Positions 1 through 7,824 are shown, numbered from the stretch's first letter. The stretch: DNA of 64,000 nt from Aliiglaciecola sp041538045 (GCF_041538045.1 NZ_JBGOSE010000014.1:35614-99613), one strand, 5' to 3'. Notes: generated by a model not told the origin, from the letters alone. Made by a program: numbers and translations.

Positions 1-1
1 T

Positions 2-451
2 ACCTTAGCCCTTTTGGGAAGCTCAGAAGTGGAAAACGCCGAACTTGAAACCACTGACTCAGTAAATGACAGTGCAGAATTACAAGAAACGGCAACTGAC
101 GATGGAACATTGTTAGCTGAACCTGCTTTAGCATCGGAATTTGATGCCGTGTCAACGGTTGAAAACACGGTTGCATTGAGCAGTGCATCTGAATTGGCCA
201 CAAGCCTTGGAAGCAGTGCGCAACAAGTTGCGATAATCGATGTTGCCAGCCAAACCTCTCAAGTGATTGGTCAAACTGTGAATACGACTATTGCAGATAA
301 TATTGCGAGTAATGCGCAAAGTTCAGTCGCGCAAACAGTGAATGGTCAAATCAGCGCGCTTGTAACTGAGCAAATTAATACTGAAGTGGCCACTGCGGCA
401 ACTAGCGAAGTGCTTAACACTATCAGCAATGATTTAGATCTAGGTATTTAA
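2..451 (+). CDS. C-terminal part of an exported hypothetical protein (5' end outside window)
   Basis: The reading frame is open from the first bases of the window, so the gene starts upstream; a TTG at 14 lies in frame but is probably internal. The first visible residues (T-L-A-L-L-G-S) look like the end of a signal-peptide core. The rest is acidic and rich in Ala, Ser, Thr, Asn and Gln, with few aromatics and no cysteine, and has loose internal repetition of the type A-Q-x-V-N/S. This composition suits a secreted or surface protein. I recognise no family. A GC-rich hairpin follows the stop, and an outer-membrane barrel gene follows 70 bp later, so the two may be functionally linked. Confidence 0.6.
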   Translation, partial: TLALLGSSEVENAELETTDSVNDSAELQETATDDGTLLAEPALASEFDAVSTVENTVALSSASELATSLGSSAQQVAIIDVASQTSQVIGQTVNTTIADNIASNAQSSVAQTVNGQISALVTEQINTEVATAATSEVLNTISNDLDLGI

Positions 452-473
452 CCTTTCCTAACCCTGCAAGTAT

Positions 474-498
474 ACGCCGGCGATTTGCCGGCGTCCTT
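474..498 (+). terminator. Hairpin after the first gene
   Basis: Eight-bp perfect arms ACGCCGGC (474-481) and GCCGGCGT (487-494) enclose a five-base loop, followed by a short pyrimidine run. It lies in the gap between two same-strand genes and could act as a terminator or attenuator. The T-tract is weak. Confidence 0.5.
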
Positions 499-521
499 TA
501 TGTATTATCGGTGGTCAAAAT

Positions 522-1451
522 ATGAAAATATCAATTCGAAATATTACCTGCGTATTAGTTTGTGCAACCAGCTCTTTGGTTTTCGCTGACAATCAGTCCG
601 AGTTTAACCTAAGCGGTGAAGTTGAAGCTGGTCTGACTCACAATTCTGCATTAAGTGTGGATGAATTGGACGATGTATCTAACCAAAGCGATAGCGGGCA
701 TACACTGGGTGGGATGTTACAAGGAAAGTGGCAGATAAACCCAAAAGCACAAATCACAAGTCGCTATGCTTACAATCAACAACGTTACAATGAGTATTCA
801 CAATATGACTTGGATTTGCATCAATTCAGCCTAGATAGCAGCTATAAGTTTAGCCAAGTTGAACTTGGATTGCGTTTAGACGGCGCTAAGGCCCGTTTAC
901 AAGCTGACACCTTCTTAGACTTTCAACAGCTGAGTGTGTATGTGGGTAAGTTCCTGCAACCAGAGACGTTTCTGCGTGGGAGTTTGAACCTGAAAAATAA
1001 AGCATTTACTGAACTTACGGAAAGGGACGCCACTGGATTTAATGCATCAGCTGATCTATTTCACTTTATGAATAACGCTAAAACAATGTTGCTGATTGGA
1101 CTAAGTGCTGAAAAAGAAAATGCTGAAGATAGCCAGTTTAATTACTGGGGAATGGGTTTGAATACTAAGCTAACCCATAAATTCGATATCTTTGGGTTGT
1201 CGTCTAAAGTCGGTCTAGGTTGGCGATATCAATATAAAGACTATGACACTGTGGAAGTGTCTGAATTCCAGGCCCGTTATAGTTTAGAACGAGACGAAAT
1301 CAGACAAGTTATACAAGCTAACTGGGAAATGTTTATTTTCGACAATTTATCTATTGTGACCGAGTTAGAGCATGGTAATTATAAATCGAAAATGGAAAAC
1401 CTAAGTTACCAACAAAATGTTGCCAGTTTAGGTTTAAATTATAGCTTCTAA
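522..1451 (+). CDS. Outer-membrane beta-barrel protein, function unknown
   Basis: The 309-residue protein has a signal peptide (about residues 1-22, ending V-F-A) and then alternating hydrophobic/polar strands rich in Tyr, Gly and Asn to the C terminus. It ends in Tyr-Ser-Phe; a terminal Phe is the standard recognition signal of outer-membrane barrels assembled by the BAM complex. The N-terminal pattern (G-E-V-E-A-G-L-T-H-N-S) resembles barrel modules found in surface-lipoprotein assembly modifiers, but I cannot assign it to that family. About 14-16 strands would fit the length. The location is clear; the substrate or partner is unknown. The upstream exported protein is a possible partner. 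Confidence 0.75.
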   Translation: MKISIRNITCVLVCATSSLVFADNQSEFNLSGEVEAGLTHNSALSVDELDDVSNQSDSGHTLGGMLQGKWQINPKAQITSRYAYNQQRYNEYSQYDLDLHQFSLDSSYKFSQVELGLRLDGAKARLQADTFLDFQQLSVYVGKFLQPETFLRGSLNLKNKAFTELTERDATGFNASADLFHFMNNAKTMLLIGLSAEKENAEDSQFNYWGMGLNTKLTHKFDIFGLSSKVGLGWRYQYKDYDTVEVSEFQARYSLERDEIRQVIQANWEMFIFDNLSIVTELEHGNYKSKMENLSYQQNVASLGLNYSF

Positions 1452-1473
1452 GATGGGTGAGCATATCCTTAAC

Positions 1474-2838
1474 TTAATTGCTTTCCCCAAGATTGCGTAC
1501 AATCCCGCCAATTCCATAGATGGGATCCCTGCCTTTTGGACCTAAATCAACCGCTAGGTCTGAAAGGGAGGTTAGAATTGCTTGACGATCAACTGAGTTT
1601 CGATGGCCTGATTCTGTTAACAAACAGCTTAACGCCGCCGAGACCACAGGGGCAGCCATGGATGTCCCAGACTCTTTGCCTAACCCTCGCTTTACTTGCG
1701 CTGTTACTACATTCACGCCCAAAGCCGAATAATCTACATAGTCACCGCGATTTGACCAGCGGTAAGGTTGTTGTTGCTTATCAAAAGCGCTCACCGCAAT
1801 CACTTCTGGATACCCCGCAGGATAAAGCTCCGGTGCAGCGGGACCTTGATTACCTGCAGCGGCTACAATTATGGTTCCCTGCTGACTGGCGGCTTTAATA
1901 ATGGTGGCTAACATTTTATTGGGAGGGCCGGCCAAACTCATATTGACAACCTTTATTTGTTCTTCCACTAACCAGTTCAAGGCTGTAATCATGGCATCTA
2001 AAGTTGCCCCTTGGGAATAATCAGATTGTCGATAAAATACTTCAGCAGAATAGACTTTTCCGTGGCTAAGTAAGGGGGTCAAAGGACCTAAGTCGCCCAC
2101 CAGTACACTGGCCACAGCTGTACCATGTGCCTGGGGCGAGGATAAATCATCAACTAAGAATGATTTTGCGATGATGATGGCGTCGGCGAATGCGCCATGC
2201 TGTTGGTCAATCCCACTGTCTATCATGCCTATTTTGACCGGGGTGTCGCACAAGGCTTTACTTGCGCTGTTTTCTAGATTTTGACCGGTGACAGACGATT
2301 GTGCTTGTGGGGCGGCAGTTTGCGCTTGATAAATATGATTACGATCTAAGCTTTCTAAGGTCTGTTCTGGCAAGTGTTTCGCCAGCGCCTGTTTAGAGTC
2401 TAAAGATTCAGGCACAGTGAAACGCAACAATGAAAGTCCAAGCCCAGAGTAATTCGTTTCAGAATTGATGAAGGCACCTAAAGCTATTAGGTGTTGTTTA
2501 GTTTGTGGATTGGCTAATACCACCCATTGATTCTGAATCGCGCGCCAACCATCCTCTGTTTCCACTTCCACAAAGAGAGGTTTCCCCAGGTTTTCCCCTA
2601 TGGCTAAGGTTTTTGGAAGTAACGTAAGAGGCTCGGTAAGCAGTTCGTCAATTGGGGGCAGGGTACTTAACGCAAAGGGTCGATCGGTAACCTTTTGGCT
2701 TACTTGGCTCTCAATCCGCTCAACGCTTCGTTCAAGACTATCAATTTGCTTTACAATACCTTTGGTATTAATAATTTGTGCGGATGTTAGATGGCTAAAA
2801 GCCAGTAAACTAACTAAAGTGAATTTTTGCAGTGTCAT
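1474..2838 (-). CDS. Secreted S8 family serine peptidase (subtilase)
   Basis: The 454-residue protein has a signal peptide (about 1-20), a propeptide-like region to about 195, then a peptidase S8 domain. The catalytic triad is visible: Asp207 in I-D-S-G, His238 in H-G-T-A-V-A-S and Ser393 in G-T-S-M-A-A-P, with oxyanion Asn330 in A-A-G-N-Q-G-P. It should therefore be an active endopeptidase in the periplasm or outside the cell. The gene is divergent from an ECF sigma-factor operon and convergent with the barrel gene. In related marine bacteria subtilases often sit beside such ECF operons, so it may be processed or expressed with that envelope-stress locus; that link is inference. Confidence 0.92.
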   Translation of the reverse strand: MTLQKFTLVSLLAFSHLTSAQIINTKGIVKQIDSLERSVERIESQVSQKVTDRPFALSTLPPIDELLTEPLTLLPKTLAIGENLGKPLFVEVETEDGWRAIQNQWVVLANPQTKQHLIALGAFINSETNYSGLGLSLLRFTVPESLDSKQALAKHLPEQTLESLDRNHIYQAQTAAPQAQSSVTGQNLENSASKALCDTPVKIGMIDSGIDQQHGAFADAIIIAKSFLVDDLSSPQAHGTAVASVLVGDLGPLTPLLSHGKVYSAEVFYRQSDYSQGATLDAMITALNWLVEEQIKVVNMSLAGPPNKMLATIIKAASQQGTIIVAAAGNQGPAAPELYPAGYPEVIAVSAFDKQQQPYRWSNRGDYVDYSALGVNVVTAQVKRGLGKESGTSMAAPVVSAALSCLLTESGHRNSVDRQAILTSLSDLAVDLGPKGRDPIYGIGGIVRNLGESN

Positions 2839-2910
2839 GCAGACCTCTTACTGAAAAGACTAAACTTGAACAGTTAACGTTTCAGCTAAAAATAAATTTC
2901 ATTTTTTTTT

Positions 2911-2936
2911 GGAATAAAATCCTAGCTCATCCGTCT
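2911..2936 (+). promoter_or_regulatory. Candidate ECF-type autoregulatory promoter
   Basis: GGAATAA (2911-2917) and CGTC (2932-2935) are separated by 14 bases, 36 bp before the ECF sigma gene. GGAAT-type -35 and CGTC-type -10 elements are typical of ECF sigma promoters, and most such factors transcribe their own gene. The position fits autoregulation; no transcript start is known. Confidence 0.5.
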
Positions 2937-2971
2937 TCTTTATAAATGAGAGAGAAAACAAGAGAAAAACT

Positions 2972-3469
2972 ATGAATGAATCCTTTGAAAATATCATACC
3001 CATGTTAAGGCGTTTTGCCTATTCATTGACTGGTAGTAGTGCCGACGCGGATGATTTAGTACAAGCAACGTTCGAACGAATCTTAAGCAAAGGTGTACCC
3101 GAAGATGTGGAAACTCTCAAATGGGCGTTTAAAGTCTGTCGTAACGTTTGGATCGATGAATATCGCTCACGTAAAGTGAGACAAAATGCGACCCAAGTAC
3201 CAGAGTTGCAGGAACAAACAGAAGAATATCACAAGCAACAAAAGCAACATGAAGCTCAAGAGTTGTTGACTCAAGTGAATTCTGCAATGGATACCTTGCC
3301 CACCGACCAACGCTCGATTTTGTCATTAGTGGCATTACAGGGCATGTCATATAAGGATGTGGCGTCGACAATGGAAATTCCCGTCGGTACGGTAATGAGT
3401 CGATTATCTAGGGCTCGAAATACCTTACTAAATTTAGTTAAACCGCAAACGTTAGGGGAAAATGCATGA
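2972..3469 (+). CDS. RNA polymerase sigma factor, ECF subfamily
   Basis: The 165-residue protein has the two-domain ECF layout. Sigma region 2 (about 8-70) contains D-A-D-D-L-V-Q-A-T-F and a W-x-x-x-V-C-R-N-x-W-I-D-E-Y-R motif. Region 4 (about 112-160) has L-P-x-D-Q-R, a helix-turn-helix (G-M-S-Y-K-D-V-A) and G-T-V-M-S-R-L-S-R-A-R. It should direct core RNA polymerase to a small regulon. A Shine-Dalgarno-like AGAGAAAA lies just upstream. The downstream gene overlaps by four bases (ATGA) and encodes a membrane anti-sigma factor, the normal pairing. The trigger and regulon are unknown; a GGAAT/CGTC promoter upstream suggests autoregulation. Confidence 0.9.
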   Translation: MNESFENIIPMLRRFAYSLTGSSADADDLVQATFERILSKGVPEDVETLKWAFKVCRNVWIDEYRSRKVRQNATQVPELQEQTEEYHKQQKQHEAQELLTQVNSAMDTLPTDQRSILSLVALQGMSYKDVASTMEIPVGTVMSRLSRARNTLLNLVKPQTLGENA

Positions 3470-4209
3470 TTATCAGCGACGAAAAATTAACTGGTTTTTT
3501 GGATGCCGAGCTGAACCAGCAAGAAATGGAACAGGTTCGTCAAGCCCTCGAAACCGATGATGAGTTAGTCATGCGTTTGGCACAATTATCCCAAGTTGAT
3601 CAGTGGGTAGTTGAAAATGCTCAGCAAATTGACCAGCAGCCAGTGCCGCAAAGGTTAACTGAACTGGCCCAGCAAATAGATGCGAAACAAGGTTCTGGAG
3701 CGCAACCGGTGCAAGACAATGTGGTTCAGATGTCTAAATGGAAAAAGCATAAACCCGCTTTCAAATTACCTTATTCGATTGCTGCTGGGGTGGCCTTGGT
3801 TGCCGCTGTGGGTTTATTAACCCTGAATCAACAAGCGCCAAATTCAAGTGTTTCAACGGAGATTGCTGGTATTTTAGATACCACAGTCAGTGGCCAAACC
3901 ACGTTTACTGAGAATGGCTCTGCGGTGAAAGCTCAACTTAGTTTTGCTAATCACCAAGGGCAGTTGTGTCGTCAATATCAAATGGCTACTGATGAAAATA
4001 GCAGTACCAGTATCGCCTGCAAACAAGCTACTGGTTGGCATATCGAAGCGAAACATTCTAATTCTGGGCAAGGGAATAGCGAGGATTATCAAACTGCCTC
4101 AAGCGCGCAGGAGTTAGATGTAGTAATTGATCAACTTATTGACGGTGCAGCTATGGACAAAACCCAAGAGCAGCAAGCTATTGCCAATAATTGGTTAGTA
4201 AACAAATAA
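3466..4209 (+). CDS. Transmembrane anti-sigma factor
   Basis: The 247-residue protein begins with a short acidic helical segment (E-K-L-T-G-F-L-D-A-E-L, about 5-45), the pattern of anti-sigma N termini that bind sigma regions 2 and 4. One membrane helix spans about 102-120 (I-A-A-G-V-A-L-V-A-A-V-G-L-L), preceded by a basic W-K-K-H-K. The C-terminal half is predicted periplasmic and holds two Cys residues (in L-C-R-Q and A-C-K-Q) that could form a disulfide or sense redox or unfolding. There is no HXXXCXXC zinc motif. Four-base overlap with the sigma gene implies translational coupling. The assignment relies mainly on context and topology. Confidence 0.8.
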   Translation: MIISDEKLTGFLDAELNQQEMEQVRQALETDDELVMRLAQLSQVDQWVVENAQQIDQQPVPQRLTELAQQIDAKQGSGAQPVQDNVVQMSKWKKHKPAFKLPYSIAAGVALVAAVGLLTLNQQAPNSSVSTEIAGILDTTVSGQTTFTENGSAVKAQLSFANHQGQLCRQYQMATDENSSTSIACKQATGWHIEAKHSNSGQGNSEDYQTASSAQELDVVIDQLIDGAAMDKTQEQQAIANNWLVNK

Positions 4210-4247
4210 ATATAGACAAAATTGGTTTAATCTAAAAGAGGTGAAAT

Positions 4248-4772
4248 ATGAAATCTATCATGATGTTTTTATCAATCGTTCTTTTGTTGTCAGGCTGTGC
4301 TTCAAAACCTGATTATCGTGCCGCACAAAATGGTTCAGTTGGTTACAGTGAACAAAAAATTACAGATGATCGATACCGAGTGCAGTTCAAAAGCTATTCA
4401 AGAAGTGTTGCCGATGCGTCAGACTTTGCGCTACTGAGATCTGCTCAATTAACTCAGCAGCAAGGTTATGATTGGTTTGTGGTAACCAGCAAAGAGACCT
4501 TTGTAGAGTCTGAAGCCTACCAACCATCATCGTCGTTGGGAGTGAGTCATCAACGACAGCTAGAGCGTGACTGTGGATTAATCACCTGTAATAGCTACCG
4601 TCGACCTTCAACGGAGGTTGATATGACTATCGCTGCTGGGTCTGGTAATGAACGTAAAGAAGTTCACACTATTTTAGATATTCGCATGGGTAAAGGGGTG
4701 AAACTCAACGAAGAAGCCTATAGTGCACAGGATGTCATCGACAACTTAATAGACAAATCGCAAAGGGACTAA
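4248..4772 (+). CDS. Lipoprotein of the CC0125/CC1285 type
   Basis: The 174-residue protein starts with a lipoprotein signal peptide and lipobox L-L-S-G-C (Cys17), so it should be lipid-anchored in the envelope. The body matches the small family named after Caulobacter CC0125/CC1285, with the pattern Y-R-V-x-F...A-D-x-A-L-L-R-(S/A)-A-x-L-T and a following Y-D-W-F-V-V. The function of the family is not established. The gene begins 38 bp after the anti-sigma gene with an AGAGGTG ribosome-binding site, so it is probably the third gene of the ECF operon and a likely regulon member. A hairpin lies downstream. Confidence 0.72.
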   Translation: MKSIMMFLSIVLLLSGCASKPDYRAAQNGSVGYSEQKITDDRYRVQFKSYSRSVADASDFALLRSAQLTQQQGYDWFVVTSKETFVESEAYQPSSSLGVSHQRQLERDCGLITCNSYRRPSTEVDMTIAAGSGNERKEVHTILDIRMGKGVKLNEEAYSAQDVIDNLIDKSQRD

Positions 4773-4803
4773 TTGCACCCTAAATGAATCGGTTTTATGG
4801 ACA

Positions 4804-4834
4804 AAAGTGATGGCGGCATAAGCCCCATCACTTT
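4804..4834 (+). terminator. Terminator-like hairpin closing the ECF operon
   Basis: Arms AAAGTGATGG (4804-4813) and CCATCACTTT (4825-4834) pair perfectly, with an inner GGC/GCC extension. The hairpin lies between the lipoprotein gene and the ribosomal operon promoter. The U-tract is short, so termination may be partial. Confidence 0.6.
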
Positions 4835-4849
4835 CTTAAGAAATAAGTG

Positions 4850-4878
4850 TTGCCTTAAGTGTCGGCTTTATATACAAT
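4850..4878 (+). promoter_or_regulatory. Sigma70-type promoter of the rpsF operon
   Basis: TTGCCT (4850-4855) and TACAAT (4873-4878) have an ideal 17-bp spacer. They lie 89 bp before rpsF and just after the preceding hairpin, and a GC-rich discriminator (TCGCGCGC) follows, as is common for stringently controlled ribosomal promoters. Confidence 0.6.
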
Positions 4879-4885
4879 TCGCGCG

Positions 4886-4967
4886 CTTAAATCAGCTATC
4901 ACCTTTAGTTCCTTGTCTCAACACAGTTTAGCTGAGCTGTAAGAGGCTACAACCGTAAGGAGCAACA
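4886..4967 (+). promoter_or_regulatory. Probable S6:S18 autoregulatory leader of rpsF
   Basis: The leader between the promoter and rpsF contains inverted segments (CAGTTTAGCTGAGCTG) and a CCG next to the ribosome-binding site (ACAACCGTAAGGAG). Known S6:S18 leaders have a conserved CCG in an internal loop near the rpsF start and are bound by the S6-S18 complex for feedback repression. I infer the same here from position and the CCG; no covariance search was possible. Confidence 0.4.
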
Positions 4968-5390
4968 ATGCGTCATTACGAAATCGTGTTTATGGTCCAC
5001 CCTGACCAAAGTGAACAAGTTCCAGGTATGATTGAACGTTATACCGGAATCATCACGAACGACGGCGGAACAATCCACCGTTTAGAAGACTGGGGCCGCC
5101 GTCAATTGGCATACCCAATCGAAAAATTGCATAAAGCTCACTACGTACTAATCAATGCTGAAGCGACTGCAGAAGCAATTGAAGAGCTAGAAACTGCTTT
5201 CCGTTTTAATGATATTGTTCTTCGTAACCTTGTTATGCGTACCAAAGGAGCTGAAACTGAACAGTCTCCAATGGCGAAAGAAGAGCGTCGTGATGATCGT
5301 CGTGACGACCGTCGTCAGGAACGCACTGAAAAGCAAGAAGAAGCACCTGCTGCAGCTGTAGAGTCTGCTAGCACTGAAGACAAAGCATAA
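4968..5390 (+). CDS. rpsF: 30S ribosomal protein S6
   Basis: The 140-residue protein begins with the S6 signature M-R-H-Y-E-I-V-F-M-V-H-P-D-Q-S and contains R-L-E-D-W-G-R-R-Q-L-A-Y-P-I. It binds the central domain of 16S rRNA as a pair with S18. The C terminus is a charged tail with repeated R-R-D-D-R units followed by an Ala/Glu-rich end, longer than the folded domain needs and typical of gammaproteobacterial S6. An AAGGAG ribosome-binding site lies 6 bp upstream. rpsR follows after only 11 bp; the priB gene that separates them in enterics is absent. Confidence 0.97.
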   Translation: MRHYEIVFMVHPDQSEQVPGMIERYTGIITNDGGTIHRLEDWGRRQLAYPIEKLHKAHYVLINAEATAEAIEELETAFRFNDIVLRNLVMRTKGAETEQSPMAKEERRDDRRDDRRQERTEKQEEAPAAAVESASTEDKA

Positions 5391-5401
5391 GGAGACAGAC
5401 A

Positions 5402-5629
5402 ATGGCTCGTTTTTTTAGACGTCGTAAATTTTGCCGTTTCTCAGCTGAAGGTGTTGTCCAGATCGATTATAAAGACATCGCTTTGCTGAAAAACTATATC
5501 ACTGAAAGTGGTAAAATCGTACCAAGCCGTATCACTGGAACTAGCGCTAAATATCAGCGTCAGTTGTCAACTGCTATCAAGCGCGCGCGCTTCCTAGCAT
5601 TGCTTCCATATACTGATTCTCACAAGTAA
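5402..5629 (+). CDS. rpsR: 30S ribosomal protein S18
   Basis: The 75-residue basic protein starts M-A-R-F-F-R-R-R-K-F-C-R-F and contains the S18 motif Y-K-D-I-A-L-L-K-N-Y-I-T-E-S-G-K-I-V-P-S-R, with the C-terminal R-A-R-F-L-A-L-L-P-Y. It is full length. It binds 16S rRNA with S6 in the platform of the small subunit. A clear AAGGAG site lies upstream in the short rpsF-rpsR gap, and the gene is transcribed with rpsF and rplI. Confidence 0.98.
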   Translation: MARFFRRRKFCRFSAEGVVQIDYKDIALLKNYITESGKIVPSRITGTSAKYQRQLSTAIKRARFLALLPYTDSHK

Positions 5630-5657
5630 TCGTTGGCGTAATTAAGAGGTAGCAAAG

Positions 5658-6110
5658 ATGGAAATCATTCTACTAGACAAGATCGCCAACCTGGGCGGCT
5701 TGGGTGACACTGTCACTGTAAAATCAGGATATGCACGTAACTTCCTTTTTCCTCAGAAAAAAGCAGTTCCTGCAACTAAAGCAAATGTAGAAAAGTTTGA
5801 AGCACAACGTGCTGAACTTGAAGCAAACATTGCAGCAACTTTAGCTACTGCTGAAGCTCGTGCTGCTAAAATCGCTGAGCTAGGTGAAGTAACTATTGCT
5901 TCTCCAGCTGGCGAAGAAGGTAAGCTTTTCGGTTCAGTTGGTACTCGTGATATTGCTGATGCAATCACAGCTGCTGGCGTTGAAGTTGCTAAATCTGAAG
6001 TGAAATTGCCTACTGGTACTTTGCGTGAAACTGGTGAGTTTGAAATTGACTTACAGTTGCACTCAGATGTAATGACCACTGTTAAATTGGTTATCATCCA
6101 AGAAGCATAA
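5658..6110 (+). CDS. rplI: 50S ribosomal protein L9
   Basis: The 150-residue protein opens M-E-I-I-L-L-D-K-I-A-N-L-G-x-L-G-D and carries the L9 motif G-Y-A-R-N-F-L-F-P-Q-K-K-A, followed by the long connecting helix and a C-terminal domain (about 80-150). L9 binds 23S rRNA near the L1 stalk and affects frame maintenance. Length matches the family. It closes the rpsF operon, and a strong intrinsic terminator lies about 20 bp after the stop. In many relatives dnaB follows directly; here it is 4.2 kb away. Confidence 0.98.
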   Translation: MEIILLDKIANLGGLGDTVTVKSGYARNFLFPQKKAVPATKANVEKFEAQRAELEANIAATLATAEARAAKIAELGEVTIASPAGEEGKLFGSVGTRDIADAITAAGVEVAKSEVKLPTGTLRETGEFEIDLQLHSDVMTTVKLVIIQEA

Positions 6111-6129
6111 ATCTTAGATTTATAGACTT

Positions 6130-6157
6130 AAAAACCTCGCTCCGGCGAGGTTTTTTT
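6130..6157 (+). terminator. Intrinsic terminator of the rpsF-rpsR-rplI operon
   Basis: Arms AACCTCGC and GCGAGGTT around a TCCG loop are followed by an uninterrupted run of T, and an A-run precedes them. This is a textbook rho-independent terminator directly after rplI. Confidence 0.92.
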
Positions 6158-6180
6158 ATGCCCGAAGAAAAGTTCCCCCA

Positions 6181-6648
6181 ACGGGCTAAAGCCCGTCCTA
6201 CAGGTGATTCTTCAGCAAGATAGGTCTGGTGTAGCATGGGCTTCAGCCCATGGATGATGATGCGCTTCCAACGGACTAAAGCCCGTTCTACAGGTATTTT
6301 CCAGCAAGATAGGTCTGGTGTAGCATGGGCTTCAGCCCATGGATGATGCGCTTCTAACGGGCTAAAGCCCGCCCTACAGGTATTTTCCAGCAAGATAGGT
6401 CTGGTGTAGCATGGGCTTCAGCCCATGGATGATGATGCGCTTCCAACGGACTAAAGCCCGTCCTACAGGTGATTCTTCAGCAAGATAGGTCTGGTGTAGC
6501 ATGGGCTTCAGCCCATGGATGATGATGCGCATCCAACGGACTAAAGCCCGTCCTACAGGTGTTTTCCAGCGAGATAGGTCTGGTGTAGCATGGGCTTCAG
6601 CCCATGGATGATGATGCGCATCTAACGGGCTAAAGCCCGTTCTACAGG
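6181..6648. repeat. REP-like palindrome array A (five 85-90 bp units plus one half)
   Basis: Each unit has a left palindrome ACGGGC-TAAA-GCCCGT (or ACGGAC variant) followed one or two bases later by CTAC, a 30-bp spacer, then GTAG directly followed by the palindrome CATGGGC-TTCA-GCCCATG. GTAG positions are 6231, 6320, 6405, 6495 and 6584, and a sixth left palindrome ends at 6645. GTAG next to the foot of a hairpin is the hallmark of REP sequences handled by REP-associated tyrosine transposases. Paired inverted copies make this a BIME-like array. The last copy stops three bases before the stop codon of the next (minus-strand) gene. No transposase gene is in the window. Confidence 0.85.
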
Positions 6649-7554
6649 TTAATCTGGCTTCAAAACCAAAATATCACAGGGCATGGATTCTGTCAGTGCC
6701 ATTGCAGTATCGCCAAACATCTTGTCGAAAAAGTGCTTGTCTTCATTATTTCCAATCACCGCCACTTCGGCATTTAAAAGAGCTGCCTTTTCGGGAACGA
6801 CTTCATCTGGAATACCTTCAACGGAATGAAGGACATCCTCGGCTAGGGAATATTCTTGGATATAGAGTTTTAGTTTTTCCTGATGTTTCTGTTTCAAAGT
6901 TGCTTCTCGTTTAAAGCCTCGCTGTTTATTAAAGTCGATATGTAATGTACCTATTTCTCCGTCGTAACAATCGATTACGTGCATTTGTGCACCAATAGCT
7001 TGAGTTAGTCTGTCACTAATCGCCAAAATTTTGCGGTTTAGTAAGTGATTGTCGAAATCATCATCTTTAATATCTACACAGGCTAGAACTTCAAGCTGTT
7101 TGTCCCAAAGTCTTGGTTTAACCATCCACACAGGCAACGGACAGTTTGCTACAAAATAATGGTCCAACCCACTTAAAAATAGACGTTTAAAGTCACTTTG
7201 TAGATAAGGTGCTTTTAATATTATGTTAAAGGTTTTTTGTGTTAATAATTTCTCAATTGCTAAAGACGGTTTCTGCTGCCAAGACAAAAAGATATCCTCA
7301 ACAAACTCAGTGGCTTCCCAACTTGTCAATATATCGATAATCGTACTCTGCTGGTTATCGACAATTTCTTGCAAATTGTCAGCTAAGTCAAAATTGGCCT
7401 TAGGATAAAAAAGGTTATGGAGGGAAATAAACACACTCATCTTCCCAGCGTAGGCTCTGCACAATCGTGTTGCTCTAGCTAAGGGGATTGATGGATCTTC
7501 ATTGGCGTGCAGCACAACTAAAATGTGTTTAAAGGGGCTTATTTCCATATTCAT
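6649..7554 (-). CDS. Universal stress protein, tandem UspA domains (UspE-like)
   Basis: The 301-residue protein contains two UspA-type domains (about 8-148 and 155-301). The first ends in the typical C-P-L-P-V-W-M-V-K-P and the second in M-P-C-D-I-L-V-L-K-P. The order and the E-G-I-P-D-E-V-V-P segment resemble E. coli UspE rather than single-domain UspA. The glycine-rich ATP-binding motif is degenerate in domain 2 (G-N-N-E-D-K-H). UspE-type proteins act in the cytosol in stress resistance, motility and aggregation. The gene stands alone between a REP array and an ECF sigma operon; a TTGAT half-site near 7651 might hint at FNR-type control but is too weak to call. Confidence 0.88.
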   Translation of the reverse strand: MNMEISPFKHILVVLHANEDPSIPLARATRLCRAYAGKMSVFISLHNLFYPKANFDLADNLQEIVDNQQSTIIDILTSWEATEFVEDIFLSWQQKPSLAIEKLLTQKTFNIILKAPYLQSDFKRLFLSGLDHYFVANCPLPVWMVKPRLWDKQLEVLACVDIKDDDFDNHLLNRKILAISDRLTQAIGAQMHVIDCYDGEIGTLHIDFNKQRGFKREATLKQKHQEKLKLYIQEYSLAEDVLHSVEGIPDEVVPEKAALLNAEVAVIGNNEDKHFFDKMFGDTAMALTESMPCDILVLKPD

Positions 7555-7824
7555 TATTGATTTACCTTTTTACCCTATTTATATGAATTAAAATTGTAGT
7601 CGACTATTTTACGAATGGTTAGAAAATTAATTCTTGAGCAGTAAATACCTTTGATAAACAAGTTAATGTAAGAATATTCGGATTTATTTTGAAAATAATC
7701 ATATAAATATCAGTTGTTTGAGGGAGTGTTTGCAAGGGATTAAAAATTTAAAATTGGTGGTTTAAACCTTTCTGATCTACTCTGCGACTAACTCTTTAAC
7801 ACAATATGAAAACCGATAAAAATA

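Noticed and set aside
1536..1898. 120-codon plus-strand ORF antisense to the subtilase
   Set aside because: Lies wholly in the coding region of a well-supported peptidase with intact triad; shadow frame.
6094..6393. 99-codon minus-strand ORF inside REP array A
   Set aside because: Its repeated peptide units simply translate the palindromes; no ribosome-binding site or homology.
6181..6648. CRISPR array
   Set aside because: Units are 85-90 bp, include near-identical spacers and paired palindromes, and no cas genes are near; REP/BIME fits better.
7651..7664. FNR site upstream of the UspE-like gene
   Set aside because: Only the first half (TTGAT) matches; the second half is AAGTT rather than ATCAA-like.
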